Shown one piece after another: positions 35,796 to 46,598 of a stretch of DNA of 64,000 nucleotides. The notes below the pieces were generated by a model. It saw nothing but the letters and a program-made list of their open reading frames with translations. It had not been told where the DNA came from and did no database searches. The position numbers and the translations under genes are program-made. This DNA is from Glycomyces tritici (GTDB lineage Bacteria > Actinomycetota > Actinomycetes > Mycobacteriales > Micromonosporaceae), in NCBI RefSeq assembly GCF_030403505.1, contig NZ_JAUEMJ010000001.1, positions 433,762 to 497,761 of the forward strand. The letters run 5' to 3'. The first letter of the stretch is position 1. Each line of letters begins with the position of its first letter.

Positions 35796-37010
35796 ATGAG
35801 TTTCGGACCGTCCTCCCTCTCCCGCCGCGGCGCACTCGCGGCCGGAGGCCTCGCCGTCGTCGGCCTCGCGGCGGCCTGCACGAAGAAGGATTCGGGCACG
35901 ATCGGCGAGGGCGACGACGCGTCCTCCGAACCGCCGCAGAGTGCCGCGAAAGTGCAGATCACACCCGCTGACGGCGCCGCCGACGCCACCGCCGCGACCG
36001 AGGTCTCCTGGACCGTCGAAGCCGGCGAGTTCAAGGAGTTCACGCTCACCGACGCCGAAGGCACCGCGGTCGAAGGGGCCATGCACCCCGACGGGACCAC
36101 CTGGGTCCCCGCCAGCCCGCTCTCATGGGAGACGAGCTACACCGCCACGGTCACCGCCGACGACGCGGCGGGCCTCACCGCCACCGCGACCTCGACGTTC
36201 ACCACGATCGCCTCCCCCGGCGACCGGGTCGGCATCGAGAACTACCTGCCCGGCGAGGACTCCACGGTCGGCATGGGCGCGATCCTCGCGTTCCGCTTCA
36301 CCGACCACGAGGTCCCCGAAGACCTGCGGGCCTCGGTCGAGCGGCGCCTCTTCGTCACCTCCGAGCCGGCGCAGGAAGGCTCCTGGCACTGGATCACCGG
36401 GCGGGCCCTGGAGTACCGGCCGAAGGAGTACTGGCAGCCGAACACCGCCGTCTCCGTGCGGCTCGCCATCGGCGGCCTCGACATCGGCGAGGGCCGCTAC
36501 GGCGAGTTCGACGCCGAGACCGCCTTCAACATCGACGCCGAGTCGCGGTACCTGGAAGCGGACAACGACACCAAGCAGATGAAGGCCTACCGCGACGGCT
36601 CGATCGTGCAGACCATCCCGATCTCACTCGGCTCGGACACGCCCATCGACGGCCACGACGCGCGCTCCTTCTCCGGCACCATGACCATCATGAGCCGCGA
36701 GGAGGAGTCGACCTTCGTCTCCGAGGTGTACGACTACGAGACCCCGGTCAAGTGGGCGATGCGCCTGACCTTCTCCGGCCAGTTCATCCACGGCGCCCCT
36801 TGGGCCGCCGACCGGCTCGGCGTCGCCAACGGCTCCCACGGCTGCCTCAACGTCTCCGACGAGATGGGCGAGTGGGTCTACAACTTCGTGCGCTGGGGCG
36901 ACCCGGTGATCGTGAAGAACACCGGACTCGAAGTGCCGCAGGGCGACGGCTTCACCGCCTGGACCCTCGACTGGGACACGTTCAAGTCGGGCTCGGCACT
37001 GCAGTCGTGA
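35796..37010 (+). CDS. L,D-transpeptidase lipoprotein
   Basis: A 404-residue protein. The signal sequence has twin arginines (LSRRGALAAGG) and a lipobox (GLAAAC), so it is a Tat- or Sec-exported lipoprotein. Two Ig-like domains (about 50-130 and 135-240) precede the YkuD domain (about 250-380). That domain carries the catalytic HGAPW...SHGCLNVS motif with the active cysteine. It forms 3-3 cross-links between meso-DAP residues, consistent with the MurE type here. ATG 35796 is chosen because the signal peptide begins there. Confidence 0.95.
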   Translation: MSFGPSSLSRRGALAAGGLAVVGLAAACTKKDSGTIGEGDDASSEPPQSAAKVQITPADGAADATAATEVSWTVEAGEFKEFTLTDAEGTAVEGAMHPDGTTWVPASPLSWETSYTATVTADDAAGLTATATSTFTTIASPGDRVGIENYLPGEDSTVGMGAILAFRFTDHEVPEDLRASVERRLFVTSEPAQEGSWHWITGRALEYRPKEYWQPNTAVSVRLAIGGLDIGEGRYGEFDAETAFNIDAESRYLEADNDTKQMKAYRDGSIVQTIPISLGSDTPIDGHDARSFSGTMTIMSREEESTFVSEVYDYETPVKWAMRLTFSGQFIHGAPWAADRLGVANGSHGCLNVSDEMGEWVYNFVRWGDPVIVKNTGLEVPQGDGFTAWTLDWDTFKSGSALQS

Positions 37011-37016
37011 GGCAAG

Positions 37017-37054
37017 GGAAAAGCCCGGCGAGCTTCGGCTCGCCGGGCTTTTCC
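37017..37054. terminator. Bidirectional terminator, 17-bp stem
   Basis: A perfect 17-bp stem (37017-37033 with 37038-37054) with a TTCG loop. The ends are AAAA/TTTT, giving U-tracts on both strands. It sits between the L,D-transpeptidase stop and the converging DUF3817 gene. It is the best terminator in the window. Confidence 0.92.
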
Positions 37055-37064
37055 GCAGCTCGGT

Positions 37065-37409
37065 TCAGACGGCTTCTTCGGTGCGGACCTTCGGGTCGGC
37101 GGCCTGCGGGTGCTCCTCGAGGATGCGGCGGTGCGCCCAGCGCTCCACGAAGAACGAGGCGATCGGCACGGTGCCGCCGAGCATGAGGCCCACCGTCTGC
37201 GGCCAGAACTTCCAACCCGCCTGCTGGGCGAGGTGGAAGGCCAGCACCAGGTAGACCATGTAGCAGAGGCCGTGGATCGGGCTGATGACCGAGACCATCG
37301 TGTCGTCGTGCGCGAGGTACTTGAGCGGCATCGCCACGAACATGAGCAGGATCAGGAACGTGCCCACGATCCAGGCGACGATCCGGAAGCGTTTCAGAGC
37401 GGCGTTCAT
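37065..37409 (-). CDS. DUF3817 membrane protein
   Basis: A 114-residue protein with three transmembrane helices. The family's conserved parts are visible: MPLKYLAHDDTMVSVISPIHGLCYMVYLVLAF and GGTVPIASFFVERWAHRRI. ATG 37409 overlaps the stop of the upstream gene as ATGA. DUF3817 members are short actinobacterial inner-membrane proteins of unknown role. Confidence 0.88.
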   Translation of the reverse strand: MNAALKRFRIVAWIVGTFLILLMFVAMPLKYLAHDDTMVSVISPIHGLCYMVYLVLAFHLAQQAGWKFWPQTVGLMLGGTVPIASFFVERWAHRRILEEHPQAADPKVRTEEAV

Positions 37410-37771
37410 GCGTGGCTCCCCTGAGCTCTCTGGTCAAGTGACGGTTCGACGGCGGCCGCGCGCGGCTCGTGCTCGTCGCGGCGGGCCGCGACGATGGCGG
37501 CTTCGAACGGCGAGGTCATCGGCGGCGGCTCGGGCTTCCCGCGCCGCGTCGCCACGGGGCGGTCCTTGCGCAGTTCCAGGCGCATCTGCCGGATCCACAG
37601 CGCGAGCGTGAAGAGCGCGAACAGCGGCCATTCGAAGGCGTAGCCCCAGCTGATGGCGTTGCCGCCCTGCGCGCGGGAGAGCTGCCACCAGCCGAGCAGC
37701 CCGAAGGCGACCGTCAACACCACCGCGAAGAAGTGGAGGACGATCCAGGGAGGCGTCAGCAACCGTCGCAC
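37406..37771 (-). CDS. Small membrane protein paired with the DUF3817 gene
   Basis: A 121-residue protein with two transmembrane helices (about 8-30 and 42-62): WIVLHFFAVVLTVAFGLLGWWQLSRAQGGNAISWGYAFEWPLFALFTLALW. The GWWQL-RA segment is reminiscent of the start of SURF1-like proteins, but the rest of that family is missing. The C-terminal 55 residues are charged. It is translationally coupled to the DUF3817 gene; a joint membrane role is inferred. Confidence 0.8.
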   Translation of the reverse strand: MRRLLTPPWIVLHFFAVVLTVAFGLLGWWQLSRAQGGNAISWGYAFEWPLFALFTLALWIRQMRLELRKDRPVATRRGKPEPPPMTSPFEAAIVAARRDEHEPRAAAVEPSLDQRAQGSHA

Positions 37772-37836
37772 AAGGCCAGACTAGGGTGACCGACCCGATG
37801 TTGCCGCCGGGGGGCCGGGCGTGGTGACATAGGCCG

Positions 37837-38745
37837 GTGACTCAGGACCTGCCGCTGCCCGGCGCCGTGAAGGCGTACCCCGAACCCGACGCCGCCGACG
37901 TCCGCGACCTCCTCCTGGACTGGTGCGGAGCCGAGGCCGAGGACGCCGACGACGCCGCGAAGGCCCTCGGCGCGCTCGACCCCGGCGCGCGCGAGACCGC
38001 CGACCGGCTCTACCAGTCGATCGTCGCCGACATGGGCGGTCGCAAATGGCTGACCTGGCCGAAGCCCTCGGAGGCGCACCCGCTGCTCGGCGTGTACCCG
38101 CTGCTCGCGGCCATCCCCGACATGCTCGCCTACCACCGCGAGCACCGCGTCGACGAGGAGCTCTCGCGCCGGCTCCTGCTCGACGTGGGCGAGAAGCTGC
38201 GGCTCAACCGCCGGATCTACGGCAGGGCCGGACTCGACGTCGCGCACTGGTTCACCGGCCACCTGCGCGGGGCGCTCTACCAGCTCGGGCGGCTCCAGTT
38301 CTGCGTCGAGGGCGACGACGCGAACCCGTTCGTGGGCATGCACATCCGCGGCGAAGGCGGCCCGCTCACGCTCGACGCCGTGAGCGACTCGGTCGAATGG
38401 GCGCTGGAGTTCTTCCCGGTCGTCTTCCCCGAGCGCTTCGACGGGCCCGAGGACCTCGTGTTCAAGTGCGAGTCCTGGCTGCTCGACCCGCAGCTGCGCG
38501 ACTGGCTGCCCGAGCGCTCGAACATCACCGGCTTCGCCGCGCTCTTCGACATCGAAGCGGCCGTCGGGGTGGCGGGCAACCGGACCGACCTGTGGCGCTT
38601 CGTCTTCGCGCGCACCGAGAACACGCCGGTCGAGGAGCTGCCGCAGGACAACACCCTGCAGCGCTCGATCATGGCCGGGATCGAGGCCGGCGTGCCGTGG
38701 CGCGGGCGCCTCGGCCGCCTCAACCTCGCCAAGCTCGGCCTCTAG
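37837..38745 (+). CDS. GNAT-type acyltransferase domain protein
   Basis: A 302-residue protein resembling the two-domain actinobacterial family with an N-terminal NAT-like domain and a C-terminal GNAT domain. Signs are MHIRGEGGPLTLDAVSDSVEWALEFFP, ESWLLDPQLRDWLPERSNI and the C-terminal RGRLGRLNL. The usual CHSWLLDPQL has a Glu in place of His here (KCESWLLD). The acyl acceptor is unknown. GTG 37837 is the start in the open frame. A hairpin terminator follows. Confidence 0.75.
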   Translation: MTQDLPLPGAVKAYPEPDAADVRDLLLDWCGAEAEDADDAAKALGALDPGARETADRLYQSIVADMGGRKWLTWPKPSEAHPLLGVYPLLAAIPDMLAYHREHRVDEELSRRLLLDVGEKLRLNRRIYGRAGLDVAHWFTGHLRGALYQLGRLQFCVEGDDANPFVGMHIRGEGGPLTLDAVSDSVEWALEFFPVVFPERFDGPEDLVFKCESWLLDPQLRDWLPERSNITGFAALFDIEAAVGVAGNRTDLWRFVFARTENTPVEELPQDNTLQRSIMAGIEAGVPWRGRLGRLNLAKLGL

Positions 38746-38756
38746 ACCCGAACGGC

Positions 38757-38788
38757 AACGGCCGCAACACCAGTATGTTGCGGCCGTT
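38757..38788. terminator. Convergent terminator
   Basis: A perfect 13-bp stem (38757-38769 with 38776-38788) with a CCAGTA loop between the acyltransferase stop and the converging cupin gene. Confidence 0.8.
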
Positions 38789-38796
38789 CTTGCGTC

Positions 38797-39291
38797 CTAC
38801 TCCCCCGAGCGGGCCTGCTGCCAGGCCTCGCTCGCCACGTAGTGGTTGTCGAAGCGCTCCCCGGACGCCGGGATCTCCTTCGGGTCGGCCTCGCCGGCGA
38901 CGACGCGTTCGAGCAGCCGGTAGTAGTCGAACCGGTCGGCGGCCGGCGTGAACACGGCGAGGACGTCGGCGTCGTGCCCGGCGGCGGCGCCGAAGGCGTG
39001 GGGCAGGCCCGCGGGGATCGTGATGAAGTCCCCGGCCTCCAGGACGATGACCTCGTCGCCGGTGAGGACCTGCAGTCTGCCCGAGATGACGAACAGCGAT
39101 TCGCTCGTGCCGGTGTGGAAGTGCGAGGGCGCGCCGTCGCCGCCGTTGGGGAAGGTCGAGCGGTGGACCGAGAGGGCCCCGCCGGTCTGCGAGGAGTCGG
39201 CCAGCAGGGTCATGACCGACTGCTGGGCGTGGGCGAGGCGCTCGGCGGTGGCGGCGCGGGCGATGACGGGGGCGGGAACGGTGGTGCTCAT
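38797..39291 (-). CDS. Cupin-domain protein
   Basis: A 164-residue single-cupin protein. Motif 1 is HFHTGTSESLFVISG (H-x-H-x4-E). Motif 2 is GDFITIPAGLPHAFG. Together they form a mononuclear metal site in the beta-barrel. ATG 39291 has GAGGAG upstream. It is divergent from the Rrf2 regulator with a palindromic operator between them, so it is probably controlled by that regulator. Enzymatic activity (dioxygenase or isomerase) cannot be told from the sequence. Confidence 0.88.
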   Translation of the reverse strand: MSTTVPAPVIARAATAERLAHAQQSVMTLLADSSQTGGALSVHRSTFPNGGDGAPSHFHTGTSESLFVISGRLQVLTGDEVIVLEAGDFITIPAGLPHAFGAAAGHDADVLAVFTPAADRFDYYRLLERVVAGEADPKEIPASGERFDNHYVASEAWQQARSGE

Positions 39292-39334
39292 GGGGTTCTC
39301 CTCTGGTGGTCGTTCCGGCCCTCGCCGGAACTCA

Positions 39335-39359
39335 TATCTAGATATTACATGTCTAGATA
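39335..39359. promoter_or_regulatory. Operator between the cupin and Rrf2 genes
   Basis: An inverted repeat with 8-bp arms: TATCTAGA (39335-39342) and TCTAGATA (39352-39359), 9 bp apart. The left arm also lies within a perfect 12-bp palindrome (39334-39345). It is strikingly AT-rich for this genome and lies between divergent genes, as expected for an Rrf2 operator controlling both. Confidence 0.7.
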
Positions 39360-39456
39360 AGGCTGCGCAAGGGAGGGGTGCGTGCCGAACCTCATGCCCA
39401 GAGACGGAACAAGTCGGCTGGGTCGCTCGCAAACCAGGACAGCTAAGATCGAGGTT

Positions 39457-39945
39457 ATGAAGATCAGCGAAGGCGTCGAATGGGCCGCGCACTGCTGCCT
39501 GCTCCTGGACTGGATGGGCGTCGACGCGCCCGTCTCGACCGCCCGGCTCGCCGCCGGGTACGGCCTGCCCCCCGCCTACCTCAACAAGCAGCTCCAACCG
39601 CTCGTCAAGGCCGGCATCCTCACCTCCACCGCGGGCAAGAAGGGCGGCTTCCGCCTTGCCAAGGGCCTCAAGGACATCACGCTCATGGACGTCCTGACCG
39701 CCATCGAAGGGCCCGCCGAGGCGTTCCAGTGCGCCGAGATCCGGCAGCACGGCGTCTGGGGCGACGAGCCCGCCTCGGCGTTCCGCGCCCCCTGCGCGAT
39801 CGACACCGCCATGCGCGGTGCCGAACTCGAATGGCGGCGCGCACTCGCCGCGCAGTCCCTCGCGGCGATCCAGCAGAACGCCGAACTGCAGGCCCCGAAC
39901 CTCCGCACCCAGGTTCAAGAGTGGTACCGCGAGCCGAGGCCATAG
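39457..39945 (+). CDS. Rrf2-family transcriptional regulator
   Basis: A 162-residue winged-helix regulator. The HTH is at about residues 25-60 (VSTARLAAGYGLPPAYLNKQLQPLVKAGILTS), followed by the wing GKKGGFRLAKG and the family segment ITLMDVLTAIEG. Two cysteines (FQCAEI, APCAID) remain of the three in Fe-S Rrf2 proteins, so it may be a redox or thiol sensor rather than a cluster protein. ATG 39457 has GAGG upstream. It is divergent from the cupin gene. Confidence 0.9.
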   Translation: MKISEGVEWAAHCCLLLDWMGVDAPVSTARLAAGYGLPPAYLNKQLQPLVKAGILTSTAGKKGGFRLAKGLKDITLMDVLTAIEGPAEAFQCAEIRQHGVWGDEPASAFRAPCAIDTAMRGAELEWRRALAAQSLAAIQQNAELQAPNLRTQVQEWYREPRP

Positions 39946-39954
39946 GCTGTCGGT

Positions 39955-40848
39955 ATGCGGATCGTCATCGCCGGGTCGAGCGGCTATCTCGGCAAGCCCC
40001 TGATGGATGCCCTTGAAGGCCTGGGCGAAGGCCACGACCTCGTGCGGCTGGTGCGCCACCGCCCCGACGAGGAGAACGAGATCGTCTGGGACCCGTACCA
40101 AGGGCCGCTGGACCCGCAGATCCTCGACGGGGTCGACGCGGTCGTCAACCTGTGCGGGACCAGCGTGGGCGGCAGGCGCTGGAACGCCGCGTACAAGAAG
40201 CGCATCGAGACCAGCCGGGTCGTCCCGACCACGGTCCTCGCCGATGCGGTGGCCGCCGCGAAGGTTCCGGTGATGGTGAACGCCTCCGCGGCCGGCTGGT
40301 ACGGCGACCGCGCCGACGTCGAAGTGGACGAATCGACCCCGGCGGCGGCCGACTTCCTCGGGCGGCTCTGCCTGAAGTGGGAGTCGGCGGCGGCCGCGGC
40401 GGAGGAGTCGGGCGCGCGGGTGGTCAGACTGCGGACCGGCCACGTGCTCGGCCCGGGGAGCGTCCTGCTCGACCGGTTCGTACCGGCATGGAAGTGCTTC
40501 CTGGGCGGGCGGTTCGGCAGCGGACGCCAGTACATGCCCTGGATCTCATTGCGCGACTGGGTCGGCGCGGCGGTCACCGCCATCGAGGACGAATCAATCC
40601 GTGGCCCGGTCAACATGGTCGGCCCGACCCCGATCACGAACCGCGAGTTCGCCAAGGCCCTGGGCGCGGCGGTCCATCGCCCGACCCCGTGGATCATCCC
40701 CGGCTGGGCGGTCAAGGTCGTCGCGGGCGAGGCCGCGATCGAACTCCTGCGCGGTGCCCGGATCAAGCCGGGCGTCTTGCAGGCCAACGGATTCGAGTAC
40801 CAGGACCAGACGCTCTTCGAAGCCCTGAGGTACGCCCTCAACGACTGA
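39955..40848 (+). CDS. TIGR01777/SDR39U1-type epimerase
   Basis: A 297-residue extended SDR protein. The N-terminal nucleotide-binding glycines are in IAGSSGYLGKPL. VNLCGTSVGGRRWNAAYKKRI, NASAAGWYGDR and SLRDWVGA are typical of the TIGR01777 family (YfcH, SDR39U1). The C-terminal DUF1731-like part carries RIKPGVLQANGFEYQDQTLFEAL. NADP-dependent activity is inferred; the substrate is unknown. It begins 9 nt after the Rrf2 stop and is probably co-transcribed. Confidence 0.92.
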   Translation: MRIVIAGSSGYLGKPLMDALEGLGEGHDLVRLVRHRPDEENEIVWDPYQGPLDPQILDGVDAVVNLCGTSVGGRRWNAAYKKRIETSRVVPTTVLADAVAAAKVPVMVNASAAGWYGDRADVEVDESTPAAADFLGRLCLKWESAAAAAEESGARVVRLRTGHVLGPGSVLLDRFVPAWKCFLGGRFGSGRQYMPWISLRDWVGAAVTAIEDESIRGPVNMVGPTPITNREFAKALGAAVHRPTPWIIPGWAVKVVAGEAAIELLRGARIKPGVLQANGFEYQDQTLFEALRYALND

Positions 40849-40935
40849 CAAGTCCTCATCAGCGCCGCACTCGAGACCGGTCCCCGGATGTGGGGCCGGT
40901 CTCGAGCCCTTTGCGAACGCCGCGCGATCCGATAA

Positions 40936-40965
40936 GTTGAACATGTTCAACTGAACATGTTCAAC
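40936..40965. promoter_or_regulatory. Tandem palindromic operator
   Basis: The 14-bp unit TGAACATGTTCAAC occurs twice in exact tandem (40938-40951 and 40952-40965), and each unit contains the palindrome TGAACATGTTCA. The first is extended to a perfect 16-bp palindrome (40936-40951). It lies 25 bp before the start of the next membrane-protein gene, where a dimeric repressor would block transcription. Confidence 0.65.
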
Positions 40966-40989
40966 TAATCCCCTCGTAAAGGATCGACG

Positions 40990-41544
40990 ATGCCCGCACC
41001 AGAACCGGCTGAACCCGACCGCCAGCAGTCGGACACCCCCGATGTCGAAGAACCGATCCTGGTCCGGCCCGTGCCCCCTCACCCCTGGCCCAAAGCCATC
41101 AGCACCGCACGGTCGCTTACCGGCATACAGGTCGCGCTGGTCATGATCTGCGGAAACTGCTCCTTCGGGCTTCCGCTCCTCGGCGCGATCGCCTGGGTCA
41201 CCGAGCGACTCAGCCAACATGGGAACGCCGACGATTACGTGATTCTCTGGACCTGGGTCGTCGGCTTCGCGGCGATCGTCACCTACGCCTACTTCACCAA
41301 TCGCTGGGCCGGCCGGGCGGACCGCCGGGCGCGGACCACGATCATCATCGGAACGGCGGTGCTGGTCGGATTCACCGCCTTGACCATCGGGTTCGTGACC
41401 ATGTTGGATCCGCAATTGATCAAGTTCGTCCTCATTGCCGCCGCACCCTCCCTCATCCTCCAGGCGGTCGTCCTGCGATGCGTCTACGGCGGGGAAGGCC
41501 GCGACTGGTTCGGCGACGACGAAGCGGTGCGGACGGACGGCTGA
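40990..41544 (+). CDS. Four-helix membrane protein of unknown function
   Basis: A 184-residue protein. A proline-rich, acidic cytoplasmic tail (about 35 residues) is followed by four transmembrane helices, about 45-70, 82-105, 117-138 and 142-163. AAGGA lies upstream of ATG 40990. Its promoter carries the tandem palindromes. I recognise no family. A second four-helix protein follows at 41811, and the gap between them holds a decayed copy of that protein's end. Confidence 0.65.
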   Translation: MPAPEPAEPDRQQSDTPDVEEPILVRPVPPHPWPKAISTARSLTGIQVALVMICGNCSFGLPLLGAIAWVTERLSQHGNADDYVILWTWVVGFAAIVTYAYFTNRWAGRADRRARTTIIIGTAVLVGFTALTIGFVTMLDPQLIKFVLIAAAPSLILQAVVLRCVYGGEGRDWFGDDEAVRTDG

Positions 41545-41589
41545 ACCCCAAGGGGCCTGCGGCGGACCAGGGCCGCAGCCGTCGTCGCC

Positions 41590-41760
41590 TTGGTCGTGCT
41601 CGCCACGGTCGCCTCCAATTCGGGGGGACCCGCGATGACGTTCTTGGCATTCCCGTGGTTCACGCACCAGGTCGCAACCATCGTGCGGCTGTTCACGCCC
41701 AGCGCGAACCTCTGGTTCCGGTACGGCGTGGGTCGCACGGCTGTGTACGCGGACCGGGCT
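41590..41760 (+). pseudogene. Remnant of a membrane-protein paralogue
   Basis: In the same frame as the preceding gene, after its stop, the translation gives FLAFPWFTHQVATIVRLFTPSANLWFRYG. This resembles the end of the next protein (LLSLAMPLVTLICLFTGSANQWFRQRG). Only the last helix and tail are present and there is no proper start, so it is probably the 3' remnant of a duplicated gene. 41545-41810 holds nothing else. Confidence 0.45.
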
Positions 41761-41810
41761 GGTAGCGACGCGGTCTTACACTTGGTGACCCGCCTTCGAA
41801 GGACCCGCCC

Positions 41811-42386
41811 ATGTACACGCCGCCCGCCACACCCCTGCCCCCGGAGCTCCTGCACCGCAAGCCCGGGACGGTCACCGCCGCCCAGGTCATGCTCTGGCTG
41901 CAGTTCTCGTTCCTGATCTGCTGCGGGGCGGGCAGCGGGCTGACCGCCATGTTCTGGTCCGAGGCGCTGAACTTCAGCGACTTCGGGTTCGAGGACGACC
42001 TTTCGCAGGGCTTCGAGAACCTCGCAGCGCTCGTCACCCTCGTCATCGCGGCGACCATCGCGCTGGTGATCCTCTTCGGCATCCTCGCGGTCAAGATCGG
42101 CGCGGGCCGCCGCTGGGCGCAGATCGTGACCATCGCGGTCATGCTGCTGGCCTTCGTGTCCGGGTTCATCGGGATCTACACCGGTTTCGAGACGAGCAGC
42201 GACGTGGGCGCGCCCGCCGACGGCACGCGCCTGATCTGGACGCTCCTCAGCCTCGCGATGCCGCTCGTGACCCTGATCTGCCTGTTCACGGGCTCGGCGA
42301 ACCAGTGGTTCCGCCAGCGCGGGCGCGAACCGCTCAGGGGGCTGCCGCCGCAGAGCCCTCCGGCAGGTCCGTACCGCTCGTACTGA
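41811..42386 (+). CDS. Four-helix membrane protein, paralogue of the adjacent remnant
   Basis: A 191-residue protein with a proline-rich N-terminus and four transmembrane helices (about 25-48, 70-95, 103-125 and 140-162), followed by a basic, proline-rich tail. AAGGA precedes ATG 41811. The last 53 bp overlap, tail to tail, with the converging LLM oxidoreductase gene. No known family is recognised. Confidence 0.65.
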   Translation: MYTPPATPLPPELLHRKPGTVTAAQVMLWLQFSFLICCGAGSGLTAMFWSEALNFSDFGFEDDLSQGFENLAALVTLVIAATIALVILFGILAVKIGAGRRWAQIVTIAVMLLAFVSGFIGIYTGFETSSDVGAPADGTRLIWTLLSLAMPLVTLICLFTGSANQWFRQRGREPLRGLPPQSPPAGPYRSY

Positions 42387-43365
42387 GCGCCTCGCCGAGG
42401 GCGGCGATGTTGTCGCCGATCGCTTCCGGGTCGCCGATGCCCTCGACCATGAGGAGCTGGCGGCGGACGCCGGTCTTCTCGGCGGAGGCGGCGAGCCGTT
42501 CGGCCACGTGGTCGGCCGGTCCGACGGCGTGACGTTGGATCATCCAGTCGACGTAGGCGGCGTGGTCGCGTTCGCCGCGCCCCGGTTTGAGGCTCACGTA
42601 CTGGCCGACGCCCCTGGTCAGGAGTTCCGTGAGGGACGACCGCAGGCGGCCCACCGTGTCGGGTGTGTCGGCGATCTGCGCGAGGTGCGTGGAGACGTGC
42701 TCGGCGGCGTCGGGGTCGAATCCGGCGGCTTCGGCTTCGTGCCGCCAGGCGTTGAGGAGGGCGACGTGGTCGTCGTCGGGGGCGTGCATCCCGAGCAGGA
42801 GCGGGAGGCCGTGGCGTCCGGCGAGACGGGCGGTGCCTTCGCCGGTGGCGGCGACCCAGACGGGGCGTCCGGTGCCGGGGGGCATGACGCGCACGGGCAG
42901 GACGTCGAAGAACTCGCCGGCGTGGGCGACTTCGGCGTCGCCGGAGAGCCAGCGTGTCAGGAGTCCCAGGCTCTCTTCGAAGCCGCGTTCGTACCGGTCG
43001 AGGCTGGAGTCGAAGACGTCGAGGTCGATCCAGGGGCCGCCGCGTCCGACGCCGAGGCGGAAACGGCCGGGGGCGAGGGCGTCGAGGGTGGCGGCCTCCT
43101 CCCCGAGGGCGACCGGGTGGCGGTTGGAGAGGACCGCGACGGCGGTGCCGATCTGGAGGCGCTCGGTGGCGGCGAGGAGGTGGGCGGCCATGAGCGTCGC
43201 GGAAGGGCTCGCACCGTACTCGATGAAGTGGTGCTCGGCGGTCCACACGCCGTCGAGGCCGGCTGTTTCCGCTTGCCGCGCATAGGAGACGACTCGGCGG
43301 AGTGCCGCCGCCGGTGCGATGCCGGGGAACACTCCGCCGAGGAGGAAGAGATCGTGTGCGGTCAT
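42334..43365 (-). CDS. LLM-class flavin/F420-dependent oxidoreductase
   Basis: A 343-residue bacterial luciferase-like TIM-barrel protein. Features: DGVWTAEHHFIEYGASPSA, ATERLQIGTAVAVLSNRHPVALGEEAATLDALAPGRFRLGVGRG, and PVWVAATGEGTARLAG. LLM proteins use FMN or F420. In actinobacteria F420 is common, but the cofactor is not decided by this sequence. ATG/GTG 43365 is the first possible start. The C-terminus overlaps the converging membrane gene by 53 bp. Confidence 0.9.
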   Translation of the reverse strand: MTAHDLFLLGGVFPGIAPAAALRRVVSYARQAETAGLDGVWTAEHHFIEYGASPSATLMAAHLLAATERLQIGTAVAVLSNRHPVALGEEAATLDALAPGRFRLGVGRGGPWIDLDVFDSSLDRYERGFEESLGLLTRWLSGDAEVAHAGEFFDVLPVRVMPPGTGRPVWVAATGEGTARLAGRHGLPLLLGMHAPDDDHVALLNAWRHEAEAAGFDPDAAEHVSTHLAQIADTPDTVGRLRSSLTELLTRGVGQYVSLKPGRGERDHAAYVDWMIQRHAVGPADHVAERLAASAEKTGVRRQLLMVEGIGDPEAIGDNIAALGEALSTSGTDLPEGSAAAAP

Positions 43366-43403
43366 CCGCTCACTCTATGGGCCGTCCTTTTTGATGAACA
43401 GCC

Positions 43404-46402
<2,999 letters not shown>

Positions 46403-46422
46403 GCGGCACCACAAGAGGCATC

Positions 46423-46455
46423 GAGGCCGACCACCCGGACAGGGAGGTCGGCCTC
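46423..46455 (+). terminator. folD operon terminator
   Basis: A perfect 10-bp stem (46423-46432 with 46446-46455), with three more pairs beyond an A-A mismatch, 20 bp after the folD stop. Confidence 0.65.
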
Positions 46456-46460
46456 TGTCG

Positions 46461-46582
46461 TGCACGCCGAACGCGGTCGGTGCCGTAGGGCCCTGCACCT
46501 GCACGGCGCCGCAAGCGTTCGCCGCGGCCGGCCCCCGGTATCGACGCTAGCGAGGCATACCTGAAGGGGCGCTGAAGCATCT
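46461..46582 (-). repeat. CTTCAG-iteron element, copy D
   Basis: On the minus strand two CTTCAG units 11 bp apart (46577-46572 and 46566-46561) are followed by a TAGCGTCGATACCGGGGGCC segment. About 60 bp further comes a CGTTCGGCGTGC end. It matches copies A, B and C in order. It starts directly after the stop of the gene at 46599 and points towards the folD end. Confidence 0.65.
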
Positions 46583-46598
46583 GACGGCCCCTGCCGTC

